Source: Halosolutus halophilus (GTDB taxonomy: Archaea > Halobacteriota > Halobacteria > Halobacteriales > Natrialbaceae). From it: a stretch of DNA of 64,000 nucleotides. The notes under the pieces are model-generated. The model searched no databases. It had not been told where the DNA came from and saw nothing but the letters and a program-made list of their open reading frames with translations. Both the position numbers and the translations under genes were made by a program. Where the stretch lies: NCBI RefSeq assembly GCF_022869805.1, contig NZ_CP094974.1, forward strand, positions 3,410,001 to 3,474,000, given 5' to 3'. Of this stretch, positions 7,632 to 15,657 are shown one piece after another (the stretch's first letter is position 1; each line of letters starts with the position of its first letter).

Positions 7632-9205
7632 CGCTGTTCGATCGCGTGGACGACCTCGTCGAACGGGGCCGACCGGCCGCGATGCTGACGGTCGTCGACA
7701 AAGATGGCAGCGCACCGCGGGACGTCGGGGCGAAGATGCTCGTGACCGAAGACGACGCGTTCGGCACGATCGGCGGCGGGACGGTCGAGGGACTCGCCGT
7801 CGACGAAGCCCGTGACGTCCTCCGAGGTGATGCGGAGCCGGGAGTCCGGACGTACGAACTGCGACCCGGTGGCAACACGGGGATGGTCTGTGGCGGCTCT
7901 ATGGACGTCTTCGTCGATCGGATCCGCGGCCGCTCCCGGCTCTACGTTGCGGGTGGCGGACACATCGCGGTCGAACTCGCGGCGATGGGCGGACGGCTCG
8001 GCTACGACGTCACCGTCGTCGACGACCGCGACGAGTACGCGTCCCCGGAGCGGTTTCCCGCGGCGACCGACGTCGTTCACGATGACTACGACGAGGCGCT
8101 CGCCGGGCTCCCGATGACGTCGGAAACGGCGGTCGCCGTCGCGACGCGAAGCGGCACGTTCGACCAGCAGGCCGTCGCCGCTGCACTCGACGGCGGTGCC
8201 GGCTACGTCGGCGTCGTCGCCAGCGAGGACAAGGCCGCACACATCGTCGACTCGTTGCTCGAGGACGGCTACTCGCGTCGCGAACTCGTTCGCGTTCGCT
8301 CGCCCGTCGGTCTCGATCTCGGCGGTGGCGGGCCAGAAGACGTCGCGCTCTCGACCCTCGCCGAAATCCACCGCGATCGCCACGGAGCGACCGGCGAGCG
8401 CGCGACCCGCGAGAACCTCGAGGATCTCATCGTCGTCCGGGGCGGCGGCGACCTCGGGACCGGCGTGGTCTACCGCCTCCAGCAGGCCGGGTTTCCGGTC
8501 GTCGTCACCGAGACGGCTCAGCCGACCGTCGTCCGTCGCGAAGTCGCGTTCGGGGCGGCGATGTACGAAGACGACGTCACCGTCCAAGGCGTGACGGGCC
8601 GTCGCGTCGACGACGTGGACGAGGCGATCGCCGTTCTCGCCGACGACGCGGTCCCCGTCCTCGAGGATCCGACCGCCGCCATCGTCGACGAACTCGAGCC
8701 CGGGGTGGTCGTCGACGCGATCATGGCGAAAGGGAAGGCAGACACCGGAACTCGGAGGGATCTCGCCGACGTCGTCGTCGGTCTCGGACCGGGGTTCGAG
8801 GCCGGCGAGAACGTGGACGCGGTCGTCGAAACCGATCGGGGACACGAACTCGGACGCGTCATCTACGACGGTAAACCGAGTCCGTACGACGGCGAACCGG
8901 GTGACCGACGGGGATACACGCACGAACGCGTCCTGCGGGCACCGAGCGACGGCGAGTGGTCACCGGCGGTCGAAATCGGCGACGTCGTCGAGGCGGAGTC
9001 GATCGTCGGCCACGTCGACGACGATCCGGTCGTCACGGAGATCGGGGGGCTAGTCCGGGGACTCGTCCACGAGGGCGTCCCCGTCTCCACGGACGCGAAA
9101 CTCGGCGACGTCGACCCTCGCGAGGACGTCGATCACGCGAAACTCTCGGACAAAGCGCTCTGTCTCGGCGGCGGCGTCCTCGAGGCGGTGCTCAAACTCT
9201 CGTAG
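7628..9205 (+). CDS. XdhC-YqeB fusion, molybdenum hydroxylase maturation factor
   Basis: This 525-residue protein has two parts. Residues 1 to about 255 are XdhC/CoxI-like: DKDGSAPRDVGAKMLV, GTIGGGTVEG, a VCGGSMDVFVD segment, a Rossmann strand RLYVAGGGHIAVELA, and a C-terminal SPVGLDLGGGGPEDVALS. XdhC proteins bind and sulfurate the Mo cofactor for insertion. Residues about 266-525 match the YqeB family of the selenium-dependent molybdenum hydroxylase system: VVRGGGDLGTGVVYRLQQAG, TETAQPTVVRREVAFG, VVDAIMAKGKADTG and VGLGPGFEAGENVDAVVET. The two activities are normally separate genes. It is the last gene of the operon that begins with the DsrEFH-like trio and converges on selD. The fusion supports one dedicated maturation machine. 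Confidence 0.85.
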   Translation: MTLFDRVDDLVERGRPAAMLTVVDKDGSAPRDVGAKMLVTEDDAFGTIGGGTVEGLAVDEARDVLRGDAEPGVRTYELRPGGNTGMVCGGSMDVFVDRIRGRSRLYVAGGGHIAVELAAMGGRLGYDVTVVDDRDEYASPERFPAATDVVHDDYDEALAGLPMTSETAVAVATRSGTFDQQAVAAALDGGAGYVGVVASEDKAAHIVDSLLEDGYSRRELVRVRSPVGLDLGGGGPEDVALSTLAEIHRDRHGATGERATRENLEDLIVVRGGGDLGTGVVYRLQQAGFPVVVTETAQPTVVRREVAFGAAMYEDDVTVQGVTGRRVDDVDEAIAVLADDAVPVLEDPTAAIVDELEPGVVVDAIMAKGKADTGTRRDLADVVVGLGPGFEAGENVDAVVETDRGHELGRVIYDGKPSPYDGEPGDRRGYTHERVLRAPSDGEWSPAVEIGDVVEAESIVGHVDDDPVVTEIGGLVRGLVHEGVPVSTDAKLGDVDPREDVDHAKLSDKALCLGGGVLEAVLKLS

Positions 9206-9254
9206 CACCGGTCGCTCGCCTGCAGTGTTCGGCACGGATCGATCGGCGTGACTG

Positions 9255-10283
9255 CTACCCGCGAACCCGTTCGATCGTCGGATCGACCAGCGCCGCGCCG
9301 GTACCGGTAGTGACGCGGCCGACCTCGCGATGGAAAACGCCGGCGGCCGAGAGGGAATCCTCGAACGCATCGGTCCGCCGTTCCGGGACCGACAGCAACA
9401 GCCCACCGCTCGTTTCCGCGCTCTCGCCGTCCTCGAGACCGTAGCCGAAGAGCTGTGAGAGTTCGAGGGTCCCCTCGATGACGGGGAGGTGCGTGAGTTC
9501 GACGCCGACGCCGGCGCTCTCGGCGAGGACGCGAGCCTGTCCGAGGAGGCCGAACCCCGTGACGTCTGTCGCGGCCGTCGCGTACTCGCGGGCCGCGAGC
9601 ATCGCGGCCCTGTTCGGCGTCGTCATCCACGCGAGCGCCTCGTCGGCGACGGTCCCGACGGGACGGGGCGTCGTTTCGGCGATCGTCTCGCCGAACTCTC
9701 CGTCCTGTACTCGAAGGGCGCCCATCGCCGCCTGGGTCCCGAGGGGTTTCGTCAGGTACAGGTACTCGGACGGCGACGCGTCGCTCATCCGTAGCAGGTG
9801 CTCGGGCGACGCGGTCGCGGCGACGGTTCCCCCGGCGATCGGCCACGGGTTCATGATGGTGTGGCCACCGGCGACGACGCCACCCATGTCCTCCACCGCG
9901 TCGACGATACCGCCCAGAATCTCCGTGGCCGCGTCCGTTACCTCCCGCGGGAGGCCGAGCACGACGAGAAACGTCAGATCGTCGCCGGCGCCCGACGCGA
10001 AGGCGTCGCTGGCGGCGTTACACGCGGCGACGCGACCGAATTCGTACGGATCGTCCACGATCGGCGTGAAGAAATCGATCGTCGTCACGAGACTGCGATC
10101 GTCGCCGATCGAACGGGCGCTCGCGTCCTCACCGACGCCGAACTGCAGTTCCGCCTGTGCACCCGACAACCCGACGTCGGCGAGCAGCGAGTCGAGGTCG
10201 TCCTGACCGACCTTGCACGAGCAGCCGTGGAGGTCCGCGTATTCGGTCAGCGCCGGCGAGCGATCGTCTCCCTCGTCAGTCAT
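9255..10283 (-). CDS. selD: Selenide, water dikinase (selenophosphate synthase)
   Basis: This 342-residue SelD makes selenophosphate from selenide and ATP. The catalytic loop reads HGCSCKVGQ, keeping the Cys and Lys of the bacterial GCGCK site with Ser in the middle. Other family motifs are VTTIDFFTPIVDDPYEFGRV, ACNAASDAFASGA and AGGHTI, with an ATDVTGFGLLGQ segment in the C-terminal half. No selenocysteine codon or SECIS is implied, since the catalytic residue is Cys. The gene overlaps a TusA-like gene by 8 bases and faces xdhC-yqeB. SelD without Sec machinery beside yqeB and yqeC is the signature of the selenium-dependent molybdenum hydroxylase trait (established knowledge); absence of selA/selB cannot be judged from one window. 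Confidence 0.93.
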   Translation of the reverse strand: MTDEGDDRSPALTEYADLHGCSCKVGQDDLDSLLADVGLSGAQAELQFGVGEDASARSIGDDRSLVTTIDFFTPIVDDPYEFGRVAACNAASDAFASGAGDDLTFLVVLGLPREVTDAATEILGGIVDAVEDMGGVVAGGHTIMNPWPIAGGTVAATASPEHLLRMSDASPSEYLYLTKPLGTQAAMGALRVQDGEFGETIAETTPRPVGTVADEALAWMTTPNRAAMLAAREYATAATDVTGFGLLGQARVLAESAGVGVELTHLPVIEGTLELSQLFGYGLEDGESAETSGGLLLSVPERRTDAFEDSLSAAGVFHREVGRVTTGTGAALVDPTIERVRG

Positions 10284-10536
10284 CGGCCCCCTCCGATCGG
10301 TTCGAATCCGCGGGTGGACGAATCAGCAACTCGAAACCGCCATCGGCGTCTTCGGGTGTCGGTCGGTCCTCGACCTCGTATCCGCGTTTCGTACACGTTC
10401 GGCGAAGATTGCTCTCGGCCGGCGGATAGTCACCACGAACGAGCAGTTCGTCGTCCCGATCGAGTTCGGATAGCCGCCGACGGACGATGAGAGCGGGACG
10501 CGGACACACTTCTCCGGTGACGTCCACACGTTCCAT
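10276..10536 (-). CDS. TusA/SirA-family sulfur (selenium) carrier, coupled to selD
   Basis: This 86-residue protein starts MERVDVTGEVCPRPALIVRR. The CPxP motif (Cys11) is the TusA-family persulfide site. A second Cys lies in RRTCTKRGYEVED (Cys48), replacing the usual hydrophobic position. The tail is short and acidic. The ATG at 10536 gives the standard TusA length. Its end overlaps the selD start by 8 bases, so the two are translationally coupled. In bacteria, YedF (TusA joined to a DsrE domain) goes with orphan selD. Here the TusA part sits with selD while the DsrE part lies in the facing operon. Selenium or sulfur delivery to SelD or the Mo cofactor is the likely role (inference). Confidence 0.85.
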   Translation of the reverse strand: MERVDVTGEVCPRPALIVRRRLSELDRDDELLVRGDYPPAESNLRRTCTKRGYEVEDRPTPEDADGGFELLIRPPADSNRSEGADD

Positions 10537-10656
10537 ACGGTAGCCTACCGAGGCTGTCCGAATAATTGTATCGCCGCCGCCAGGTCGCCCCCACCACCCG
10601 TCCGCGGCATCCGTTCTCGCCGTAACGCTCATCCCGCCAGCCGGTGAGGTCCAGAT

Positions 10657-11409
10657 ATGAATCTCGCCGACGGGCTCGGCCTCGGAGCCGAGGAACTCGT
10701 CTCGTTCGTCGGTGCCGGCGGAAAAAAGACCGCCATGGGGCACCTGGTCGCAGCGGCGGGTGATCGCGGACTCGACGCGGGCTACACCACGTCGACGCAC
10801 ATGCCGCCGCCGACGGATCTCCCGCTCGTTCTCGCCGACCCCGACCGCGTTCGGACCGTACTGGACGACGAGACGGCGCCGATCGCGCTGGCGAGCGACC
10901 ACGTCGCCGATCCGGACCGCGTCGACGAGAAAGTTCGAGGCTACGAGCCCGCCGTCCTGAGTTCGCTGTTTCGAGACGGGGACCTCGACTGGCTCCTCGT
11001 CAAAGCCGACGGAGCCAGAATGCGCGAATTCAAGGCGCCGGGGCCGGACGAACCGCCCATTCCCCGGGCGAGCACGTGCGTCGTCCCGGTCGCGTCCGTG
11101 CAGGCCGTCGGCCAGTCACTCACGGACGACGTCGCCCACCGCGTCGATCGGATCGAACGCTGTACCGATACCGCCGAGGGGGAGCGGATCACGCCAGAAA
11201 CCGTTGGCCGAGTACTTGCGCATCCTGCTGGTGGGCGAAAGAACGTCCCCGACGACGCGACGATCGTCCCGCTCGTCAACAAGGCGGACGACGACGCTCT
11301 CGAAAGACGTGCGGAGGAAGTCCTCTCGGCGGCGTTCGAGCACACCACGCGGTTCGATCGGGGGCTCATCTCCTCGTTCGAGACGAATCGGCTCACAGTC
11401 GTCCCGTGA
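10657..11409 (+). CDS. yqeC: YqeC-family selenium-dependent molybdenum hydroxylase accessory protein
   Basis: This 250-residue protein matches the YqeC family. It has a P-loop-like VSFVGAGGKKTAMGHL near residues 15-30, a GYTTSTHMPPP segment, DWLLVKADGARMREFKAPG and a late PLVNKADDD that resembles a nucleotide-specificity loop. YqeC occurs almost only in genomes with the selenium-dependent molybdenum hydroxylase trait, where it is thought to act in cofactor maturation; its biochemistry is not settled. GGTGAGGT about 8 bases before the ATG serves as a ribosome binding site. It is divergent from the tusA-selD pair, with 120 bases between, and converges on a histidine kinase gene. Confidence 0.88.
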   Translation: MNLADGLGLGAEELVSFVGAGGKKTAMGHLVAAAGDRGLDAGYTTSTHMPPPTDLPLVLADPDRVRTVLDDETAPIALASDHVADPDRVDEKVRGYEPAVLSSLFRDGDLDWLLVKADGARMREFKAPGPDEPPIPRASTCVVPVASVQAVGQSLTDDVAHRVDRIERCTDTAEGERITPETVGRVLAHPAGGRKNVPDDATIVPLVNKADDDALERRAEEVLSAAFEHTTRFDRGLISSFETNRLTVVP

Positions 11410-11459
11410 GCGGGTCCGGTGAAGTCCGTCACGTCGACGGGTCCGATACGCAGACACCC

Positions 11460-11480
11460 GATCGGTTACGGGAACCGATC
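11460..11480. terminator. Inverted repeat between convergent genes, possible terminator
   Basis: A perfect 8-base stem, GATCGGTT with AACCGATC, separated by 5 bases, lies in the 83-base gap between yqeC and the convergent histidine kinase. No T-run follows on either strand, so a role in termination is only suggested by position. Confidence 0.3.
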
Positions 11481-11492
11481 CGATCGGGCCGG

Positions 11493-12680
11493 TCAGGTCG
11501 ATACCGAATTGCTCCGTGCGGAGCGGTTGTCTCCCCCGTCGGTCGCTGCTGGTAACGAAAACGCGAACGTCGTCCCCTCGCCGGGACTGGAATCGACGCG
11601 GATCTCGCCGTCGTGACGTTCGACGATCCGTTTACAGAGTGCGAGCCCGATTCCCGTCCCCGAGTGCTCTTCACGGGTGTGGAGCCGCTGGAACACCTCG
11701 AAGATGCGGTCCTGTTCCGCTGGATCGATCCCGATGCCGTTATCGCGAACCGAGATGGTCCACTCCTCGGCATCGCGTTCGGCGGAAACGACGATCCGCG
11801 GCGGCTCGTCGCCGCTGTACTCGATCGCGTTCGAAAGGAGGTTCTGAAAGAGCCGGCGTAATTGTCTCACATCTCCCTCGACACGCGGTAACGCCTCCGT
11901 TTGGATGGTGGCGTCGTTTTCGTCGATCTGTAGTTCGAGATCCTTGCGAACGCTGGCGAGCACCGCGTCGAGATCGACGGGTTCGAACGGTTCTCCCTGC
12001 GTGTCCACGCGTGAATATTCGAGCAGCCCCTCGATCATCTCTTTCATTCGCTCCGAGCCGTCGATCGCGTACTCGAGGAACTCTTCGCCCTCTTCGTCGA
12101 GTTCGTCACCGTATCGGCGGTCGATGAGTTCCAGGTAACTCGACACCATCCGGAGGGGCTCTTGCAGGTCGTGGGACGCAGCGTACGCGAACTGCTCGAG
12201 GCGTTCGTTCGACTCTTCGAGTTGCGTCTGCGTCCGTTCCAGCAGCTGATTTTGCCGTTCGAGTCGATAGGCGTGCGTTTCGGCCTGCGCATTGTACGTC
12301 CCGACGCCGTATCCGGCGACGCAACTGAATCCCGTGAGTATCGAGATGGACCGCACTGGGCTGGAGAGGCCCGGTCCGGGCTGGAGGTTGTAAAGCGCCA
12401 GAATGGCGAGCATCACTCCGACCCCGACGAAGCACCAGCCCGCGATAGTGGGATAGAATCGCGGGTGGATGTCGGTGTAAGGCAATCGATAGCCGCCGAC
12501 GAGAAGAACGACACCGGAGCCACCGATGAAACTGGAGACGATGAGAACACTCAGGACAGACAGTTCCGGAGACGTCCGGGTGAACACCCATCCGGCAGCG
12601 AGCGCGAGATACAGCCCGCCGAGAGCCATAATAACGCGCTTTCCACCGACGACCGGCACGTAGCGGTCCCAGAGACGCAT
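11493..12680 (-). CDS. Membrane sensor histidine kinase (orphan)
   Basis: This 395-residue kinase has four predicted transmembrane helices in the first 150 residues, no obvious extracellular sensor domain, a short coiled-coil (RQNQLLERTQTQLEESNERL) and then a HisKA domain with the phosphoacceptor in AASHDLQEPLRM. The ATPase domain shows NLLSNAIEYS (N box), VRDNGIGID (G1) and GTGIGLALC (G2). The ATG at 12680 was chosen over an upstream frame extension because TTATAA lies 24-29 bases before it. No response regulator adjoins it, as is common in haloarchaea. Its signal is unknown. It neighbours the selenium/purine genes, but a regulatory link is only a guess. Confidence 0.88.
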   Translation of the reverse strand: MRLWDRYVPVVGGKRVIMALGGLYLALAAGWVFTRTSPELSVLSVLIVSSFIGGSGVVLLVGGYRLPYTDIHPRFYPTIAGWCFVGVGVMLAILALYNLQPGPGLSSPVRSISILTGFSCVAGYGVGTYNAQAETHAYRLERQNQLLERTQTQLEESNERLEQFAYAASHDLQEPLRMVSSYLELIDRRYGDELDEEGEEFLEYAIDGSERMKEMIEGLLEYSRVDTQGEPFEPVDLDAVLASVRKDLELQIDENDATIQTEALPRVEGDVRQLRRLFQNLLSNAIEYSGDEPPRIVVSAERDAEEWTISVRDNGIGIDPAEQDRIFEVFQRLHTREEHSGTGIGLALCKRIVERHDGEIRVDSSPGEGTTFAFSLPAATDGGDNRSARSNSVST

Positions 12681-13324
12681 CGGAGTTTTTGCGTCGCGGT
12701 TGATTATAACCTTTTTTGAATCGACAGCTGCATTTCCATGCCGCAATCGGTTCGCACGCGTAGCGATCGGTTAGTTTGCGGCCAATACATTCGGAGAAGA
12801 AAGGTTCGACAGCGCCGGCCGAGTGTATCGGCACGCGGTCGTGGGAGGAGTGGAACCCCTTCTCGAAACGTGTCGGACCTGAACGGGTGTGACAGTCTGC
12901 GATCGGACTTGGAGTAGTCGATGCACGGCCGAACAGAATGGTAACACGTACACATATAACTCGAATATTGTGCATTCATTATATTACTTCTATGCCCAAT
13001 ATTTCCAGGTATGAACCACGATACACTGTCATTATTACATTTATGGTTGATAAACAACGGCCAATTCAGCCATTTGGGTTTAATAATCCCTACTGTCTTT
13101 GGGACGAAAGCAGCAATCTTATATCACATCTTGTGCGAATACAGTATATAGTAGCAGATTGCGACAAAAATAGCGGTGCGTACACTATCCGGTGGCGGAT
13201 CCCGGTGGCCCGCGAAATAGCGATCTGGTTGGAGGGGTAGAACGATACAGTCCGACACGCGATCTTTTGCGCTCCCGAGACGCAGTAATCAGCATCCTTT
13301 ATTTGTCCCGCGAAAAGTATGCAC
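12681..13324. other. AT-rich intergenic region between histidine kinase and hpt
   Basis: No convincing gene is seen. The first part holds the kinase promoter (TTATAA at 12704-12709, minus strand). From about 12945 to 13190 the DNA is much poorer in GC than its surroundings. It contains TTGTGCGA at 13131-13138, a word that recurs twice in the divergent region at 20658-20931, and an inverted repeat GCAATCT (13113-13119) with AGATTGC (13156-13162). A TATA-like CTTTATTT at 13297-13304 precedes hpt by about 21-28 bases. The AT-rich part may be a regulatory region or an old insertion scar. Confidence 0.45.
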
Positions 13325-13876
13325 ATGGAGAAACTGGAACGGTCGGTCCACGAGGCGCCGATTATCGACAAGGGGGAGTACGAGTATCTCGTCCATCCCA
13401 TCAGTAACTGCGTTCCGAAACTCGACGCGGAACTCCTCCGTGAAGTCGCGTCGCACATCGTGGCAACGGCCGATCTCGAAACCGTAGACAAGATCGTCAC
13501 TCCCGCAGCCATGGGGATTCACATTTCGACCGCCGTGTCCCTTCTCTCCGACATTCCCCTGGTCGTCATTCGGAAACGCGAATACGGGTTAGATGGGGAA
13601 GTTTCGTTGACACAACGGACCGGATACTCGAAAAGTGAGATGTATATCAACGACGTCGACGAAACCGATTCGATCCTCCTGCTCGACGATATGCTCAGTA
13701 CTGGTGGGACGCTTCGGGCGATTATCGACGCTCTCGAAACGATCGGTGCCGACATCGTCGATATCGTCGTCGTTTTGCACAAAGTTGGCGGTGAGAACGC
13801 GCTGGAGGATCTGTCTCACGACGTCACGACGCTTCTCGATATCACCGTACAGGATGGCGACGTCGAAATCGTGTAG
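13325..13876 (+). CDS. hpt: Hypoxanthine/guanine phosphoribosyltransferase (archaeal type)
   Basis: This 183-residue protein belongs to the archaeal Hpt/GfcR-like phosphoribosyltransferases. It shows [46 protein letters not shown] and the PRPP-binding motif [19 protein letters not shown]. It would convert hypoxanthine or guanine plus PRPP to IMP or GMP. The second of two close ATG codons (13325) matches the usual start MEKL and lies 21-28 bases after a TATA-like element, so leaderless translation is likely; 13319 is the alternative. With the permeases and adenine deaminase it completes a purine salvage route. The archaeal family also includes transcriptional regulators (GfcR), but no N-terminal HTH is present here. 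Confidence 0.88.
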   Translation: MEKLERSVHEAPIIDKGEYEYLVHPISNCVPKLDAELLREVASHIVATADLETVDKIVTPAAMGIHISTAVSLLSDIPLVVIRKREYGLDGEVSLTQRTGYSKSEMYINDVDETDSILLLDDMLSTGGTLRAIIDALETIGADIVDIVVVLHKVGGENALEDLSHDVTTLLDITVQDGDVEIV

Positions 13877-14047
13877 GCTGGTGTCACAGCCGTCCGGGTC
13901 TCTCGATCGGATCCCGATCCGGCACGATCACTGTCTACCTCGCGAACAGTCGGCCGTAATTGACTATCTGATAACAGGTATCGATTTCTGATTGGTTCTG
14001 GTACCTGAAAGGGGACTTGCAGTGCTCCTATATATCAGTGGGGTATC

Positions 14048-14406
14048 ATGTGTGGTGGCGTAGAACAGGTCACCGACCAGGGACAACTGAAACTCGCCCT
14101 GACGTTCGCGTACAACGATATTGCGACACAAGACGCCCGAGCCACTGATCGGCCGCCGCGAACCGGTCCGCAGCAGCGCTCTCTCGCCATCGCGACGTGC
14201 TTCCGTCCACGCTCGACGCTTCGATCTGTGGCGTCACCGTTCCGGACGCCGAACTGGAGGGTGCCGTCCGGGTCGGCGTGTTCGAGAGCGTCCCACCGCT
14301 CGACCGGGGAAGGGAGATCGTGTTCGCGCCCACTACCCAGTCGGCCCGCAACAGTGGCATCCTGGTCGTCCCCGGCTCTTTCGTCGGTGAGTTCTGGACG
14401 GGCTGA
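14048..14406 (+). pseudogene. Frameshifted small gene, unrecognised
   Basis: Two consecutive coding-like stretches lie in different frames. The first starts at the ATG at 14048 and reads MCGGVEQVTDQGQLKLALTF, then AYNDIATQDARATD. From about 14149 the neighbouring frame takes over: DVLPSTLDASICGVTVPD, then AELEGAVRVGVFE, and GREIVFAPTTQSARNSG to a TGA at 14404. Both halves have the high GC third position of local genes, and each looks random in the other frame. A one-base change near 14145 would join them into a protein of about 119 residues. I do not recognise the family. It could be a real frameshift or a sequencing error. Confidence 0.4.
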
Positions 14407-14421
14407 TCCGCAGATTTAGCG

Positions 14422-15651
14422 TCAGTTTTGGAGTTCGACGGCGGCTTGGTTCAGCCTCGCCGCGATCCGGGTCGCAGCAGTCCGGAGGTGATCGCGGGCG
14501 GCACCGCCGTCGGTTCGGAGCGCGATCGGAGGTGCCCTGTCGGCCCCCGTCCGCTCCTCGTGAGTGCGGGGCAACTGGAGGCGACCGACGAGCGGGACGT
14601 CGATGCCGGGCGGACGCTCCGGATCACCGTCGCTGTCTTCCGTTCCGACGCCCGAGTCGAGTGGAATCCGCCCCAGAATCGGGACGTCGAACTGGTCGGC
14701 CAGGTCGTCGGCACCGCCGGTCCCGAAGATGTCGTGAACCCCTTCACAGTCCGGACACTCGAACCCGGCCATGTTCTCGACGATACCAAGCACTGGCGTG
14801 TCGTAGCGCGCGAACCCGACCAGTCCGCGAGCGGCGTCGTCGACCGCGACTTCCTGGGGAGTGGTCACGATGACGGTCCCGGCGACGGGGATGTGCTGCA
14901 CCAGCGAGAGGTGTACGTCTCCCGTTCCCGGGGGCAAGTCGACGATCAGGTAATCCAGTTCACCCCACTGCACGTCGCCGACCAGTTGCTTGACGAACTC
15001 GTCGACGAGCGGGCCGCGCCAGATAACCGGGTCGTCCTCGCCGGCGACGAACCCCATACTCATCGTCCGGACGCCGTAGGTATCTCGAGGGACCATCTGG
15101 TCGTCGGTCGTCGCGTCGGGTTGTCGCTCGTCGAGGCCGAGGAGCGTCGGCGCGTTCGGGCCGTACACGTCGGCGTCGAGCAGGCCGACGGCCGCGCCCG
15201 TGTCCGCCAGCGCGACCGCGAGGTTCGCCGCGACGGTACTCTTGCCGACGCCGCCCTTGCCCGACGCGACGGCGACGACGTTCTTCACGTCGGGGAGCGT
15301 GTCGATGCGCTCTCCCGGATCGGCGGCGCTGGCCCGGAAGCCGACTTCGACCGCCTCGACGCGCTCGACGGACTCGGCGGCCGCCGCCACGCCCGCGGCG
15401 AGGTGCTCGCGGAGCGTCTCGCTCGGCACGGGGAGCGATACCTCGACCGACGCCACGCCGTCGCGCACGACGACGTCGCCGACGCCATCGATCGACGCGA
15501 GGTCGGCGTGGAGTTCGTCCTGCCCCACGTCCGCCGAGGCGATGGCCTCCCGGACGGCCGCGGCGGCATCGTCCCGCCGATCGGCGTGGGACGGCGCTGT
15601 GGCCCCACCGTCGACCCTCTCCGATTCGGACGCGTCGTCGGAGTCACCCAT
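14422..15651 (-). CDS. Mrp/NBP35-family ATPase, Fe-S cluster carrier
   Basis: This 409-residue protein has an N-terminal MIP18/DUF59-like domain (about 30-110), then a ParA-type ATPase with the deviant Walker A SGKGGVGKSTVAAN at 130-143, LLDADVYGPNAP, and DYLIVDLPPGTGDVHL. A VENMAGFECPDCEG segment supplies the CxxC used by Mrp/ApbC proteins to bind a bridging [4Fe-4S] cluster. Known relatives transfer Fe-S clusters to target enzymes. It starts 6 bases after the stop of the molybdopterin oxidoreductase gene and is the last gene of that operon. It probably loads or maintains the five or more clusters of the complex (inference). The C-terminal 60 residues are disordered-looking. Confidence 0.9.
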   Translation of the reverse strand: MGDSDDASESERVDGGATAPSHADRRDDAAAAVREAIASADVGQDELHADLASIDGVGDVVVRDGVASVEVSLPVPSETLREHLAAGVAAAAESVERVEAVEVGFRASAADPGERIDTLPDVKNVVAVASGKGGVGKSTVAANLAVALADTGAAVGLLDADVYGPNAPTLLGLDERQPDATTDDQMVPRDTYGVRTMSMGFVAGEDDPVIWRGPLVDEFVKQLVGDVQWGELDYLIVDLPPGTGDVHLSLVQHIPVAGTVIVTTPQEVAVDDAARGLVGFARYDTPVLGIVENMAGFECPDCEGVHDIFGTGGADDLADQFDVPILGRIPLDSGVGTEDSDGDPERPPGIDVPLVGRLQLPRTHEERTGADRAPPIALRTDGGAARDHLRTAATRIAARLNQAAVELQN

Positions 15652-15657
15652 CGTCAG

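Noticed and set aside
10299-10309. GGTTCGAATCC, which resembles a tRNA T-loop
   Set aside because: It lies inside the coding end of the selD-linked tusA gene, and no acceptor stem, D arm or anticodon arm can be drawn around it.
13908-13921. CGGATC-CC-GATCCG inverted repeat after hpt as a terminator
   Set aside because: The two-base loop is too tight for a stable hairpin, and no T-run follows; such words are frequent by chance in this GATC-rich genome.
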